Shown here: positions 53,362-61,271 of the stretch, piece by piece
Numbering within the stretch: position 1 is the first letter of the stretch
Layout: each line of letters begins with the position of its first letter
Assembly (NCBI GenBank): GCA_029260015.1
Contig: JAJDEB010000038.1
Span: 32,795 to 96,794, forward strand
Length of the DNA: 64,000 nt
Direction of reading: 5' to 3'
Source: Phycisphaerae bacterium
GTDB lineage: Bacteria > Planctomycetota > Phycisphaerae > UBA1845
Translations under genes and position numbers: made by a program
The notes under the pieces: model-generated
The model's input: only the letters and a program-made list of their open reading frames with translations
What the model was told of the DNA's origin: nothing
The model's database searches: none

Positions 53362-55737
53362 TCATGCTGCCCTGTGTTGCGCCGACACGCGGCGGGCGTA
53401 TTCTTCGTAGGTCAGGAACTTGTGATTCTGATAGCGATCGAACGAGTACGACTTGCCGACCTTCAGCGCCGCCAGTTGCACGCACGAGCAGTTGATCTTC
53501 TCTTCGGGCGGGAGCGTGCCCTCGCCCGGATAGTCGCAGGTGGATTTCGACTGCGTGTCCGCGTTGAACAGCACGAACTTTTCACCGAGTGCGATCGGAT
53601 TGCGGCGGGTGGTTTGCTCGGCATAGAAGTGACTCTTGCGCACCGGTCCTGCCGGTTCGACGCCGCGACCACTCGTCAGCCAGCGTTTCGCCCGCACACC
53701 GGCTTGCTTGAATCCTTCGTGCCGACCGGCTGAAATCGCTTCGTGTACTTCGGTCTGGGCGATCAACGCAGAACGCTTACCGGCTGATTCGCCAAGTTCC
53801 TTGGCGATGCGCTCGGACAGTTCCGTGATCGATTCGCCCTCTTTGAATCCTTCCAGCAATGTCTTGCGGAGTTTGCGTTCGGTGGTTTTGTTGATGTCGC
53901 GAACGCGGATCGATTGCTGTTTGAGGTGCGTTTGCATGGCGCTCGAATCAAGGTTGAAGTCCACCGTCGGTGCGGTCGGCATTTCGCCGGGCGCAACCGG
54001 CGACACTTCGTCGATCGCCTGGGCACCGCCGAACTGGGCGGCTTGCTTGAATTCAAACCGGGACAGGATATCGAGCGAGCCGTTTTCATTCTGCTTGAAG
54101 TCCACCAACACCGCATCGAGCCATTCTGACGTCGACGCTTTGCTGTAGATGTCACCGGACGCCTTGCTTCGTTCTGGCAGACCAGCCGCTTGCAACTTCG
54201 CAATCACCCGTTCGCCCTGGCCAATCAGAAACGCTTTGAAGCGATTGGCCGATTGTGTTCGCAGTCCCTTCCAACTCGCCGTCCACTGGCGGTGCAGCGC
54301 CTGATCGGTTGCGCGGGCCTTTTGCACATCTTGGGTCTCGAGCATCTTGATCGTTTCATCGAACTGAGCGAACAAGTCGCGGGCGACGCTGGGCAGTCGT
54401 GCGATCTTTTCGGGTTCGACGATCAACGCTTCGATGCCGTCATTGTCCGGTGCGGGCAACCCTTCCGGCTGGCGTTCTGCGTTCAATAGCATTTCCGCTT
54501 CCGAATGAATCAGCGTAATCGGCACCTGCCCCGCGTTGACCAACGGCACGTCGCCCCAAGGCTGCCGTTCGTAGGGCAGGTCGTGCGCGTCGATGATCGT
54601 GTTCAGCGACAAGCCATGCTTTTGCAGACTCAGCGCCTTGTCATGGTTTTCGATCTCGCGTTCTTTCAGGGCGTGAATCGAAGTGATCACCGGAACCACC
54701 TGGTGTCGCGGATTGATCGGTCGCTGCACGAATTCATTCCAGCAGTCGAGCATGCTGCGCAGCATCGGCAGTCCGCGTTGATCCCAGAACAAAAGCACCT
54801 GCTCGCGTGAGTTATTCAGCGTGGCGTTCTCGTAGATGCCCGCGATCACTGGCGGAATCTTCAGCGCCGACAGAATTTCTTCACGCGACAGCTTCTTGCC
54901 TTCGAGCCATTCCATGTCCTGCAAGCTGCGCGTCCCCGGCATGTACTTGAGTCCGTTGGACAGGATAATCGGGCGGCGTGCGTTGTGCGGCCCTTGGTTG
55001 GACGCCTTGATGCTTTCCTTGTTTTGATTCAGTTGGGTCGCGTCCAGCGGCTGCTCGGTGGTGTACACCGGTCCCGGCTCACCGCCGTTTTGCAGTGCTG
55101 CCGAATTGTAGACCGACGCCCAGTAGTGCGAGTCGATCGCCATGCGGGCTGCGGTGGCTGCCGACATGCCTACGAGTTCGTCGCGGGGATCGAAGAAGCG
55201 TTGCCGGCACACTTGTTCGAGTGGCAGTTCGAACGCGGTGCCGATGCCATTCTTGCGATAGGTCCAGCCGACCAGGATGCCGCCCGACACGATCGGGGTC
55301 ATCTCGCTGTCCTGCGCGATGAACACAGCGCGGCGGAACTCGCTCATCTTCGACAGTCGATCGAGCGTGATCCAGAACACTTGTCCGTCGAGTTGTTTGA
55401 GGATCGCGGTGGCAGTGAAGAAGTCCACGCGATTCTGCATCGCGTTGGGTTGGGCGAGCATCCGCACCGACGGATCGTCGATGTTTTCGACCACGTCGTT
55501 GGTGTCGGTTTGTACGTTGAGCGCCATGGATGCGATCGATTCGGCGACGCTGGTGATTCCGGTGTACATGTAGACGGAATTGTGGAACACGTCGCTGACG
55601 TGTCGCATGCGTCCGTCGTAGGAATCGGAATCGGTCAGCCAGGCTTGCAGTGGATCGCGCAGCGTAAAGCCTTTGCTGGTCAGTGACCGGGCAAAGACCT
55701 TGGTGTTATTCCAGATGCGTGCGAGCTTCGTTTCCAT
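53362..55737 (-). CDS. Portal protein fused to a MuF-type head morphogenesis domain
   Basis: 791 residues; its ATG overlaps the terminase stop. Residues 1-410 are an HK97-type portal: GITSVAESIASMALNVQTDT, LKQLDGQVFWITLDR and LSREEILSALKIPPVIAGIY. Residues about 590-760 are a MuF (SPP1 gp7) minor head domain: TLLEGFKEGESITELSERIA, ALIAQTEVHEAISAGRHEGF, and the Cys-containing end CDYPGEGTLPPEEKINCSC. Portal and MuF proteins are usually separate genes; here they are one frame. The gene fills the space where a separate MuF gene would lie, so the fusion is unlikely to be an artefact. Confidence 0.88.
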   Translation of the reverse strand: METKLARIWNNTKVFARSLTSKGFTLRDPLQAWLTDSDSYDGRMRHVSDVFHNSVYMYTGITSVAESIASMALNVQTDTNDVVENIDDPSVRMLAQPNAMQNRVDFFTATAILKQLDGQVFWITLDRLSKMSEFRRAVFIAQDSEMTPIVSGGILVGWTYRKNGIGTAFELPLEQVCRQRFFDPRDELVGMSAATAARMAIDSHYWASVYNSAALQNGGEPGPVYTTEQPLDATQLNQNKESIKASNQGPHNARRPIILSNGLKYMPGTRSLQDMEWLEGKKLSREEILSALKIPPVIAGIYENATLNNSREQVLLFWDQRGLPMLRSMLDCWNEFVQRPINPRHQVVPVITSIHALKEREIENHDKALSLQKHGLSLNTIIDAHDLPYERQPWGDVPLVNAGQVPITLIHSEAEMLLNAERQPEGLPAPDNDGIEALIVEPEKIARLPSVARDLFAQFDETIKMLETQDVQKARATDQALHRQWTASWKGLRTQSANRFKAFLIGQGERVIAKLQAAGLPERSKASGDIYSKASTSEWLDAVLVDFKQNENGSLDILSRFEFKQAAQFGGAQAIDEVSPVAPGEMPTAPTVDFNLDSSAMQTHLKQQSIRVRDINKTTERKLRKTLLEGFKEGESITELSERIAKELGESAGKRSALIAQTEVHEAISAGRHEGFKQAGVRAKRWLTSGRGVEPAGPVRKSHFYAEQTTRRNPIALGEKFVLFNADTQSKSTCDYPGEGTLPPEEKINCSCVQLAALKVGKSYSFDRYQNHKFLTYEEYARRVSAQHRAA

Positions 55738-57116
55738 TAAACCACATGCGCTCCCGGATCAGTGACGCCGTTCTTTTGCATATGCACGGTCAAACCGGCT
55801 GCCCAAAATCGATCCGCGTGATCTTCCACTCGCGCGGCGTCCAAACGCACTTTGCCCGTCTTCGTCAGCAACTTCTTGACGCGATAGAAATCGTTGAAGA
55901 CCTCGTCGCATTCCGGAATGCGCATCCGCCCATCTTCCATGCATTCGAGAAGATCGACGGCAATGATCTCCTTGTTGGCGTTTCCGAAGTCGATTCCTTC
56001 AACGCGATAAGCGCCAAGCTTCTTGATCAGTCCGTCACACAAACCGACTCCGATACCGGTTTTGTCCACACCGACGCGCACCACCTTGACCGCAGAGAAA
56101 AGTGAATAGGCGAGCGTCACTTGATCAGGAATGAGCGTGCCGCCTTTGATTTTCGCGTGATGTATTTCCTCAACCTGACGTGTCCACAAAACACTGCCGA
56201 CCAACTCTGATATCCAAATGACCGTGAGGTCTTTCGTGCGCCCGACGTCGATGCCGCCAAAACACGGGCCACCCGAGTAATGCTTGGAAAGTCCCGTGTT
56301 CGGCATGGGGCACAAGTTGTGTTCGCATCGGTGAATCAGTGCGTGCGAAAGCCAAGCGCCGACTGCTTCTTCCGGCACGCACTCGTACTCTTGCAGGTAC
56401 GCTGAGAGGGACCGGCAGCCTCGACGAACTTTGTCGATGAATTGCTGGCGAGTCAGCGGCTTTTCGTTGTTTGGATTGATCTGCTCTTCGACGAGCCCCT
56501 CTTCGACGGCTTTGCTAAGGGGATATTCGATCAGCGTCCACGGGATCAATTCCTTGTCCGATGATTCACGCTTGCCCGCCGCGTATGCGCGGGCTTCAAC
56601 CACCATCTTCCAATACAGATTCTCTTTGCCTTCGGGCGTCGAGAGAATCGTGAGCGTGCCGCCGCGCATGATCAAAGGCTGTGCCGCGTCGTACAGCTTG
56701 GGAGCGTGGGCGTGCATCGCGAATTCGTCGAGGATCACGTCACCCTCGAAACCACGAAGCGCCGATGGTGTTGACGGCATCGCGATGATGCGTGAACCAT
56801 TCGGCATTGTCGCGATCGTCTGCGTGATCTTCTTGTCGTCGATATCCAGTTCGATCTCGACGATGTCGGCAGCTTCGTCGACCATGTCAAAGAAGCTGCG
56901 CATGTAGCTGATGAATTCGTTTGACGTTCTCTGGATCGCCGAAACGAAGATCAGGTTGCGCTTCGTTTCATTGCGCAACCGACGCATGAAATGCTTGTAG
57001 GCCAGCGCGTAGGTTCCGCCGGTGCGTCGCCCCTTGAGAATGAGTTGGTAGTCATCCCAACAGTCGCGGATGCGAGCTTGCGTCTTTAGAAATTTAGGTG
57101 CCACCATGACGCCCAT
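55737..57116 (-). CDS. Terminase large subunit (Mu gp28-like, COG4373)
   Basis: 459 residues. It packages DNA into the head with ATP. Walker A is atypical (LKGRRTGGTYAL, without the usual GK[ST]), Walker B is DVILDEFAMHAH, and the motor coupling motif is in LTILSTPEGK. The C-terminal RNase H-like nuclease has FGGIDVGRTKDLTVIW, VVRVGVDKTGIGVGL and VEDHADRFWA with the acidic metal ligands. A TAATG overlap couples it to the gene upstream. The length is short for a large terminase but normal for the Mu gp28 group. Confidence 0.87.
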   Translation of the reverse strand: MGVMVAPKFLKTQARIRDCWDDYQLILKGRRTGGTYALAYKHFMRRLRNETKRNLIFVSAIQRTSNEFISYMRSFFDMVDEAADIVEIELDIDDKKITQTIATMPNGSRIIAMPSTPSALRGFEGDVILDEFAMHAHAPKLYDAAQPLIMRGGTLTILSTPEGKENLYWKMVVEARAYAAGKRESSDKELIPWTLIEYPLSKAVEEGLVEEQINPNNEKPLTRQQFIDKVRRGCRSLSAYLQEYECVPEEAVGAWLSHALIHRCEHNLCPMPNTGLSKHYSGGPCFGGIDVGRTKDLTVIWISELVGSVLWTRQVEEIHHAKIKGGTLIPDQVTLAYSLFSAVKVVRVGVDKTGIGVGLCDGLIKKLGAYRVEGIDFGNANKEIIAVDLLECMEDGRMRIPECDEVFNDFYRVKKLLTKTGKVRLDAARVEDHADRFWAAGLTVHMQKNGVTDPGAHVV

Positions 57117-57667
57117 TACTTCACATCCCCAGCACGAATTGCATCGTCAAGCAGCTTGGCCATTTCCTCGTATGCCTCAGCGCCCGACTTGGCGGATTTC
57201 TTATTGGTTCGTGCGTCGAGCGCCATCTGCTCGACTTTCGCCTTGATCGATCCGAGCTTCATGCGGATCGCGTGTTCTTCCGTTTTGCGTTGGTCCTTGC
57301 GGAATTGCAGGACCGCATCGACACCGTTCAGTCTGCTCGACGATCGTTCGGCGTTAATCGTTTCCATCAGCGACGTGCCCAAAGCGATCTGCTGCACGCG
57401 GGTCATCGTCGAGCGATCGATGTCTAGCGAGTCGAGCAAGCCGTCCATCACAGCCTGAGCGTCGAGCACGATCTGGATTTTGCGATTGCGACGTCGCTCC
57501 TTGGCGTACTCCTGAAGTGTCCGCAAACTCATGGCCAACTGGATCGCGGGGTATTCTTCCCATATTGCGGTCGCGTTGCCGTCGGCGTCGAGCATTGCGT
57601 CGAGTTGGGCGCGTACGTCGGGCGCGAGTGCATCGATCGCCTTATTGCCGCGTCCTTTTTTCGCCAT
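57116..57667 (-). CDS. Terminase small subunit, Mu gp27 / DUF3486-like
   Basis: 183 residues from the ATG at 57667 (57673 is an alternative). MAKKGRGNKAIDALAPDVRA and LDAMLDADGNATAIWEEYPA match the start of Mu gp27-type proteins, with a helix-turn-helix-like ALSLRT segment (AMSLRTLQEYAKERRRNRKI). A long C-terminal coiled coil follows. It sits directly before the large terminase, as gp27 does before gp28. Confidence 0.75.
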   Translation of the reverse strand: MAKKGRGNKAIDALAPDVRAQLDAMLDADGNATAIWEEYPAIQLAMSLRTLQEYAKERRRNRKIQIVLDAQAVMDGLLDSLDIDRSTMTRVQQIALGTSLMETINAERSSSRLNGVDAVLQFRKDQRKTEEHAIRMKLGSIKAKVEQMALDARTNKKSAKSGAEAYEEMAKLLDDAIRAGDVK

Positions 57668-57704
57668 GCCCATTCTCGTAGGGTCCGCTGTGCGGACCGA
57701 TCAA

Positions 57705-57947
57705 CTACAGTGCTTTCGCCAGTTCGCTGATCGACCGATTGATCTTGACCAGTTGTCGATGGACCAGCCGCAACTGCGACACGTCCGTTTCGACCTGCGT
57801 GAAGTCGTCGGGCGTCTTTTGCAGAATTCCCGAATCCGTCGAGCAGTCATGGACCGCCGCAATGATCTCAGCGCTTTTGCGCTGCAGTTGCGTGAGAAGG
57901 TGCTCGCGTTCCAGAGTGAGTTCTTTGATTTTTCTTGCCGGGTCCAT
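57705..57947 (-). CDS. Small coiled-coil phage protein
   Basis: 80 residues. Two helical stretches with heptad patterns (MDPARKIKELTLEREHLLTQ and LRLVHRQLVKINRSISELAK). No family recognised. It lies between the TM/coiled-coil gene and the small terminase and is probably part of the same operon. Confidence 0.5.
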   Translation of the reverse strand: MDPARKIKELTLEREHLLTQLQRKSAEIIAAVHDCSTDSGILQKTPDDFTQVETDVSQLRLVHRQLVKINRSISELAKAL

Positions 57948-57959
57948 ATGCCGATTTCC

Positions 57960-58424
57960 TTACTTGAAAAAGCCCTGCACGAATTTCCCGACTTCGATCA
58001 CCACGAGAATCGCCACGAAGAAGCCCGCCCAGCCGTTCACCCGTCCGTTGACCCGTGCGATTTCGGCTTCGGTTTTTTGAAAGCGATCATCTGCTCGCTG
58101 GGCGTTACGCAGAAACCGTTCATCTGTCCGTTGAAACTGCTCACGCAGTTCCTTTTCGGGGATGTGGTCGGTGACATGATCCGAGAGCTTATCGTTGTGT
58201 TTCGCATGCAAATGGAACAGCCGCTTGATGTCGTTGCCGTTCTGTTCGACGACTGCGCCCATTCGTGCTGATATGGCTTCAAGGTTTGTGTTGACCTTGG
58301 CCAGTTCCGCCGTTTGCTTCGTATTGGAATCACGCATCATCCCGACGTCGCGGCTGAGCGTCTTGACTTCAGTACTAAGCGACGCGAGTTGCGCGGTAAT
58401 TTGGTTGGTTTCCTGAGTGGTCAA
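57960..58424 (-). CDS. Coiled-coil phage protein with C-terminal membrane anchor
   Basis: 154 residues from a TTG at 58424 that has a perfect GAGGAGG 4 nt upstream; the longer frame from 58544 overlaps the previous gene and lacks such a site. A long coiled coil (QLASLSTEVKTLSRDVGMMR onward) ends in a single helix GWAGFFVAILVVIEVGKFVQ and a short basic tail. One C-terminal anchor plus a coiled coil fits a lysis-associated or membrane-tethering role, but no holin or spanin family is recognised. Confidence 0.6.
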   Translation of the reverse strand: MTTQETNQITAQLASLSTEVKTLSRDVGMMRDSNTKQTAELAKVNTNLEAISARMGAVVEQNGNDIKRLFHLHAKHNDKLSDHVTDHIPEKELREQFQRTDERFLRNAQRADDRFQKTEAEIARVNGRVNGWAGFFVAILVVIEVGKFVQGFFK

Positions 58425-58972
58425 GATACCTCCTCGACTTTTGCGCAGGAGCAGTTCAGACGGGTACACGGTTTGCGTTCGAGGTACACAATCCGTTTGA
58501 AGTTCGAAGGCGGTTGCTTCTTGCTGGGCTTGTCGCCTCGCCACGTCACGAACACATCGAACGTTTCCAACTTGTCCGCGTGGCCGCCTACGAATAATTC
58601 CAGACCGGCAAAGCGTTTGAGCATTCTCCTAACCTGTTCGATGGTTGCGAGGCTGTGTACTTCGAGCAGTTGCTTTTCACCCGGATGATTGAGTGCATCC
58701 TTGACCAGCATCGCAACCGTGAACATCAAATCGCAGATGTCCTCGTTCGCATCGGCCGCATCACGCCCCAGCCCGTCAGCGCGTTCCCAGTCGTCGGCGA
58801 ACAGGAGCGCGGTTTCAACCAAGCCATCGAAGTGCAGCCCATAGTCCGAAGTGTTCCAGTTGCGGAGCAACCCAGACTTTGGGTCGATGCGGATCGCGAC
58901 ACCTTCCGACCACGACTTCCGCCGCACCGCCACGCCCGCGTTGATCTGCTCTTCCAGTTCAAACAATCTCAC
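58421..58972 (-). CDS. Phage protein with DUF2829/Tad2-like N-terminal domain
   Basis: 183 residues from a GTG overlapping the previous TGA (GTGA). Residues 1-63 read MRLFELEEQINAGVAVRRKS, then W and, at the end, ALLFADDWERAD. The spacing (F-x-x-A/Q-x-x-x-x-G-x-x-V-x-R-x-x-W ... L-x-x-D-D-W) is the outline of DUF2829, the family that includes the anti-Thoeris protein Tad2. The Cys-rich C-terminal half (about 85-183) is unrelated and carries a basic PSKKQPPSNFKR segment. Function as a sponge for signal nucleotides is only an inference; the motif match is by eye. Confidence 0.5.
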   Translation of the reverse strand: MRLFELEEQINAGVAVRRKSWSEGVAIRIDPKSGLLRNWNTSDYGLHFDGLVETALLFADDWERADGLGRDAADANEDICDLMFTVAMLVKDALNHPGEKQLLEVHSLATIEQVRRMLKRFAGLELFVGGHADKLETFDVFVTWRGDKPSKKQPPSNFKRIVYLERKPCTRLNCSCAKVEEVS

Positions 58973-59349
58973 TTGGAGTAAGCTCCCTTTGCATTGCCCA
59001 TGTCGAACAGCGATCCCGTCTCAAACAATTTTCCCTGCCCACTGCGTTCATCCGTCACGGCGTCGAGGTTCTTTTTCATCTCCGCCCACCGGAAGATTTC
59101 CTTGCGTCTCTCTGCCTCTTGCCACGCCGCGTATTCGGCGGCATCGCGAGCGATCCAGTAGCCGTCAGCGCTCGACGAGCACACCATGAGGTTGCGGTGT
59201 TTTCTAAGCTCGTGGACATGCTTGCGGATCGCCCGTCGTTTGTGTTCGTGGGTGCCGTCGATCTCGACGATGTCGGCCATTTCGATCGCGGTGATCGGAC
59301 CTGCAGCCTTCAGCAGTTCAAGTTCAACTGTGTATCGCATCACACTCAC
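58969..59349 (-). CDS. Small phage protein with winged-helix-like N-terminus
   Basis: 126 residues from a GTG at 59349, with GAGGA 7 nt upstream; ATG at 59340 is an alternative. LELLKAAGPITAIEMADIVE and KRRAIRKHVHELRKHRNLMV look like a winged helix, followed by DGYWIARDAAEYAAWQEAER. It may bind DNA and regulate phage genes, but no family is recognised. Confidence 0.55.
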   Translation of the reverse strand: MSVMRYTVELELLKAAGPITAIEMADIVEIDGTHEHKRRAIRKHVHELRKHRNLMVCSSSADGYWIARDAAEYAAWQEAERRKEIFRWAEMKKNLDAVTDERSGQGKLFETGSLFDMGNAKGAYSK

Positions 59350-59472
59350 GATTCATTCCTCAAAAACGCCAGGGCGAAAACGGGCAGCGATCAATCCGTC
59401 GCTCTTATCTGAGTTTGCCCACGGTGCGTTGATCGCCGCACCCGTTGTCGCCATTTCGCAATATGGTGTTCG

Positions 59473-60024
59473 TTAAGGCCCGTCCGGTGCATTCACCGCC
59501 TGGCCGCCTGTTGCCTGTCCGTTCAAACTGGGTGCCCCATCCTTCAGGGTGGGGGACTGACCTGGATTGCCGATCAATCGTGCGTTCATCTCACCCAGCA
59601 TCTTTTCGATCGACTCCAGCCGACGGTCGTTGGCTTCGACCTGCACCCACACGTCTTCAACATCAACGCCCTGGTCAAACTCAGTTTGAAGCAGTTCACC
59701 TGGAATCGTGGCCACCGCTTTCGCCGCCCGCGACTTGGTCAGTTGCCGGTACATTGAATAGGCGACGCCCTGCACTGTCAGCGCGATCGCGGCAACGTCG
59801 CCGCTAAAATAGCCTTCCACACAACCGGCACTCGTGGCGATCATCAGCAACGCGAGCGCCCAAAATTCCGTCTCGCAGAACTTGCACTTGACCGGCGGCT
59901 CGTGGGTGTCCAGTAATTCGCCCGCCGCCCAGTTCGACGCGATCATTTCTTCGCGCAGTTGCGTGACCGCATCAGCCATTCTCTCGATCGCCGGTTGTTC
60001 GCTGGTTGGTTTCGTCGGGTTCAT
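59473..60024 (-). CDS. Phage membrane protein with zinc-finger-like pair
   Basis: 183 residues from the ATG at 60024 (60069 gives a longer, less likely form). VKCKFCETEFWALALLMIAT combines a CxxC pair with the start of a membrane helix; a second hydrophobic stretch follows (SGDVAAIALTVQGVAYSMY). The C-terminus is helical then Gly/Pro-rich. A membrane role at infection or lysis is possible. Not recognised. Confidence 0.5.
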   Translation of the reverse strand: MNPTKPTSEQPAIERMADAVTQLREEMIASNWAAGELLDTHEPPVKCKFCETEFWALALLMIATSAGCVEGYFSGDVAAIALTVQGVAYSMYRQLTKSRAAKAVATIPGELLQTEFDQGVDVEDVWVQVEANDRRLESIEKMLGEMNARLIGNPGQSPTLKDGAPSLNGQATGGQAVNAPDGP

Positions 60025-60034
60025 CTGTTCGTCC

Positions 60035-60232
60035 CTACCTCTGTTTTTTGGGCGTCGTATCGATCGCATGCGCGATCTGTTTCGCCGTCACCGGCTTGCC
60101 CAAAACCACGAAGTTCGAGTAGTCCAGATTGACGATGCTGGCCCGATCACCGCGTAGTAGCCCAAGCAGTTTTTTGATCTGCTCGGGCGTGCCGACGATC
60201 GTCGAGTAGTTCGCGTTGATCACTGTTGCCAT
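60035..60232 (-). CDS. Small phage protein at the prophage edge
   Basis: 65 residues from the ATG at 60232 (MATVINANYSTIVGTPEQIK). It is a small alpha/beta protein with basic end (TTPKKQR). The upstream ATG at 60256 lies inside the hairpin repeat and is rejected. It is the first phage gene visible in transcription order; its promoter and upstream partners are on the far side of the join and are missing. Confidence 0.5.
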   Translation of the reverse strand: MATVINANYSTIVGTPEQIKKLLGLLRGDRASIVNLDYSNFVVLGKPVTAKQIAHAIDTTPKKQR

Positions 60233-60250
60233 CGTGTCATTCCGTTCCGT

Positions 60251-60278
60251 CGTCATTCCCGCAAAAGCGGGAATCCAG
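60251..60278. repeat. Hairpin repeat at the junction with foreign DNA
   Basis: The unit contains ATTCCCGCaaaaGCGGGAAT flanked by cgtc and ccag. Over 26 bases it differs from the copy at 2944-2969 at one position only. To its left are planctomycete-prophage genes; to its right the base composition and gene content change at once to a GC-rich gammaproteobacterial operon. Such a repeat is an ideal point for false joining of two genomes during assembly. Confidence 0.85.
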
Positions 60279-60396
60279 TCCCGGCCCCACCCACTCCGCG
60301 CCGATCACCATCCGTTGCCGGTCTGCACAAAAAGTGGCAGGCGTGCGTCGCCACCCACCCACGTCCTGCACACGGCGAGAATCTGCAGGCGCCGGA

Positions 60397-61182
60397 TCAG
60401 GTCCGCCGCTCGACCAGCATCATCTTGGTCTGCGCGATCGCCTTGGCCGGATTCAGGCCCTTGGGGCAGGTCTTGGCGCAGTTCATGATGGTGTGGCAGC
60501 GGAACAGCTTGAACGGATCTTCGAGCTGGTCCAGGCGATCACCGGTGGCCTCGTCGCGGCTGTCGACCAGCCAGCGGTAGGCCTGCAGCAGCACGGCCGG
60601 GCCCAGGTAGCGATCACCATTCCACCAGTAGCTGGGACAACTGGTGGAACAGCAGGCGCAGAGGATGCACTCGTAGAGGCCGTCGAGCCTGGCGCGGTCG
60701 TCTTCCGATTGCAGGCGCTCGCGGGTGGGCGCCGGCGAGTCGGTCTTGAGCCAGGGCTCGATGCTGGCGAGCTGGGCGTAGAAATGCGTCATGTCCGGTA
60801 CCAGATCCTTGACCACCGGCATGTGCGGCAGCGGATAGACTTTGACCTCACCCTTGATCTCGTCGCAGCCCTTGATGCAGGCCAGCGTGTTGGTGCCGTC
60901 GATGTTCATCGCGCAGGACCCGCAGATGCCTTCGCGGCAGGAGCGGCGGAAGGTCAGCGTGGGGTCGATCTCGTTCTTGATCTTGATCAGCGCGTCCAGA
61001 ACCATCGGGCCACAGGCGGACATGTCGATGTCGTAGCTGTCGACCCTCGGGTTGTCGCCACTGTCCGGGTCGTAGCGATAGACCTTGAAGGTCTGCACCT
61101 TGCCGGCGCCCGCTGGCGCAGGGTAGTGCCTGCCGGCGGTCTTGCTGACGGTGGAGTTCCGGGGGAGGGTGAACTGGGCCAT
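60397..61182 (-). CDS. sdhB: Succinate dehydrogenase iron-sulfur subunit
   Basis: 261 residues from the ATG at 61182, with AAGGAAG upstream; a longer frame from 61740 is not real. It carries electrons from FAD to quinone in complex II of the TCA cycle. The 2Fe-2S motif is SCREGICGSCAMNIDG, the 4Fe-4S motif CILCACCSTSCP, and the 3Fe-4S/4Fe-4S motif CHTIMNCAKTCPKG. Last gene of the sdhCDAB operon. It differs sharply in GC content and codon use from everything left of 60251. Close to gammaproteobacterial (Xanthomonadaceae-like) SdhB by eye. Confidence 0.96.
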   Translation of the reverse strand: MAQFTLPRNSTVSKTAGRHYPAPAGAGKVQTFKVYRYDPDSGDNPRVDSYDIDMSACGPMVLDALIKIKNEIDPTLTFRRSCREGICGSCAMNIDGTNTLACIKGCDEIKGEVKVYPLPHMPVVKDLVPDMTHFYAQLASIEPWLKTDSPAPTRERLQSEDDRARLDGLYECILCACCSTSCPSYWWNGDRYLGPAVLLQAYRWLVDSRDEATGDRLDQLEDPFKLFRCHTIMNCAKTCPKGLNPAKAIAQTKMMLVERRT

Positions 61183-61271
61183 TTCGATGCTTCCTTGGGT
61201 AGGGCGGCCCGTGGCCGCCGTTCCTTTGTCGGGTGTCGCCGGCGGGCACGGCCCGCCCTGCGTTCGGCAAA
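61183..61271. repeat. GGGCGG/CCGCCC repeat in the sdhA-sdhB spacer
   Basis: The spacer holds GGGCGGCCCGTGGCCGCC and, 20 bases on, GGCGGGCACGGCCCGCCCTG, an inverted pair of REP-like arms. Similar 'GTAGGGCGGGCCGTGCCCGCC' elements are frequent in Xanthomonadaceae. It supports a different origin for this segment. Confidence 0.6.

Larger units (their letters stand above)
38725..60250. mobile_element. Prophage, structural module plus integrase relic (right side cut off)
   Basis: All genes from 60232 down to 39151 lie on the minus strand in tight, overlapping order typical of a phage late operon: terminase pair, portal, protease, capsid, connectors, tail tube, tape measure, hub, beta-helix protein. 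The left boundary is the 3' end of tRNA-Ser. The right boundary is not natural: the element stops at the repeat at 60251, where DNA from another organism begins. Tape-measure and HK97-type genes indicate a long, non-contractile tail (siphovirus-like); no sheath gene is seen. Lysogeny, replication and lysis genes are absent from the visible part. Confidence 0.85.
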
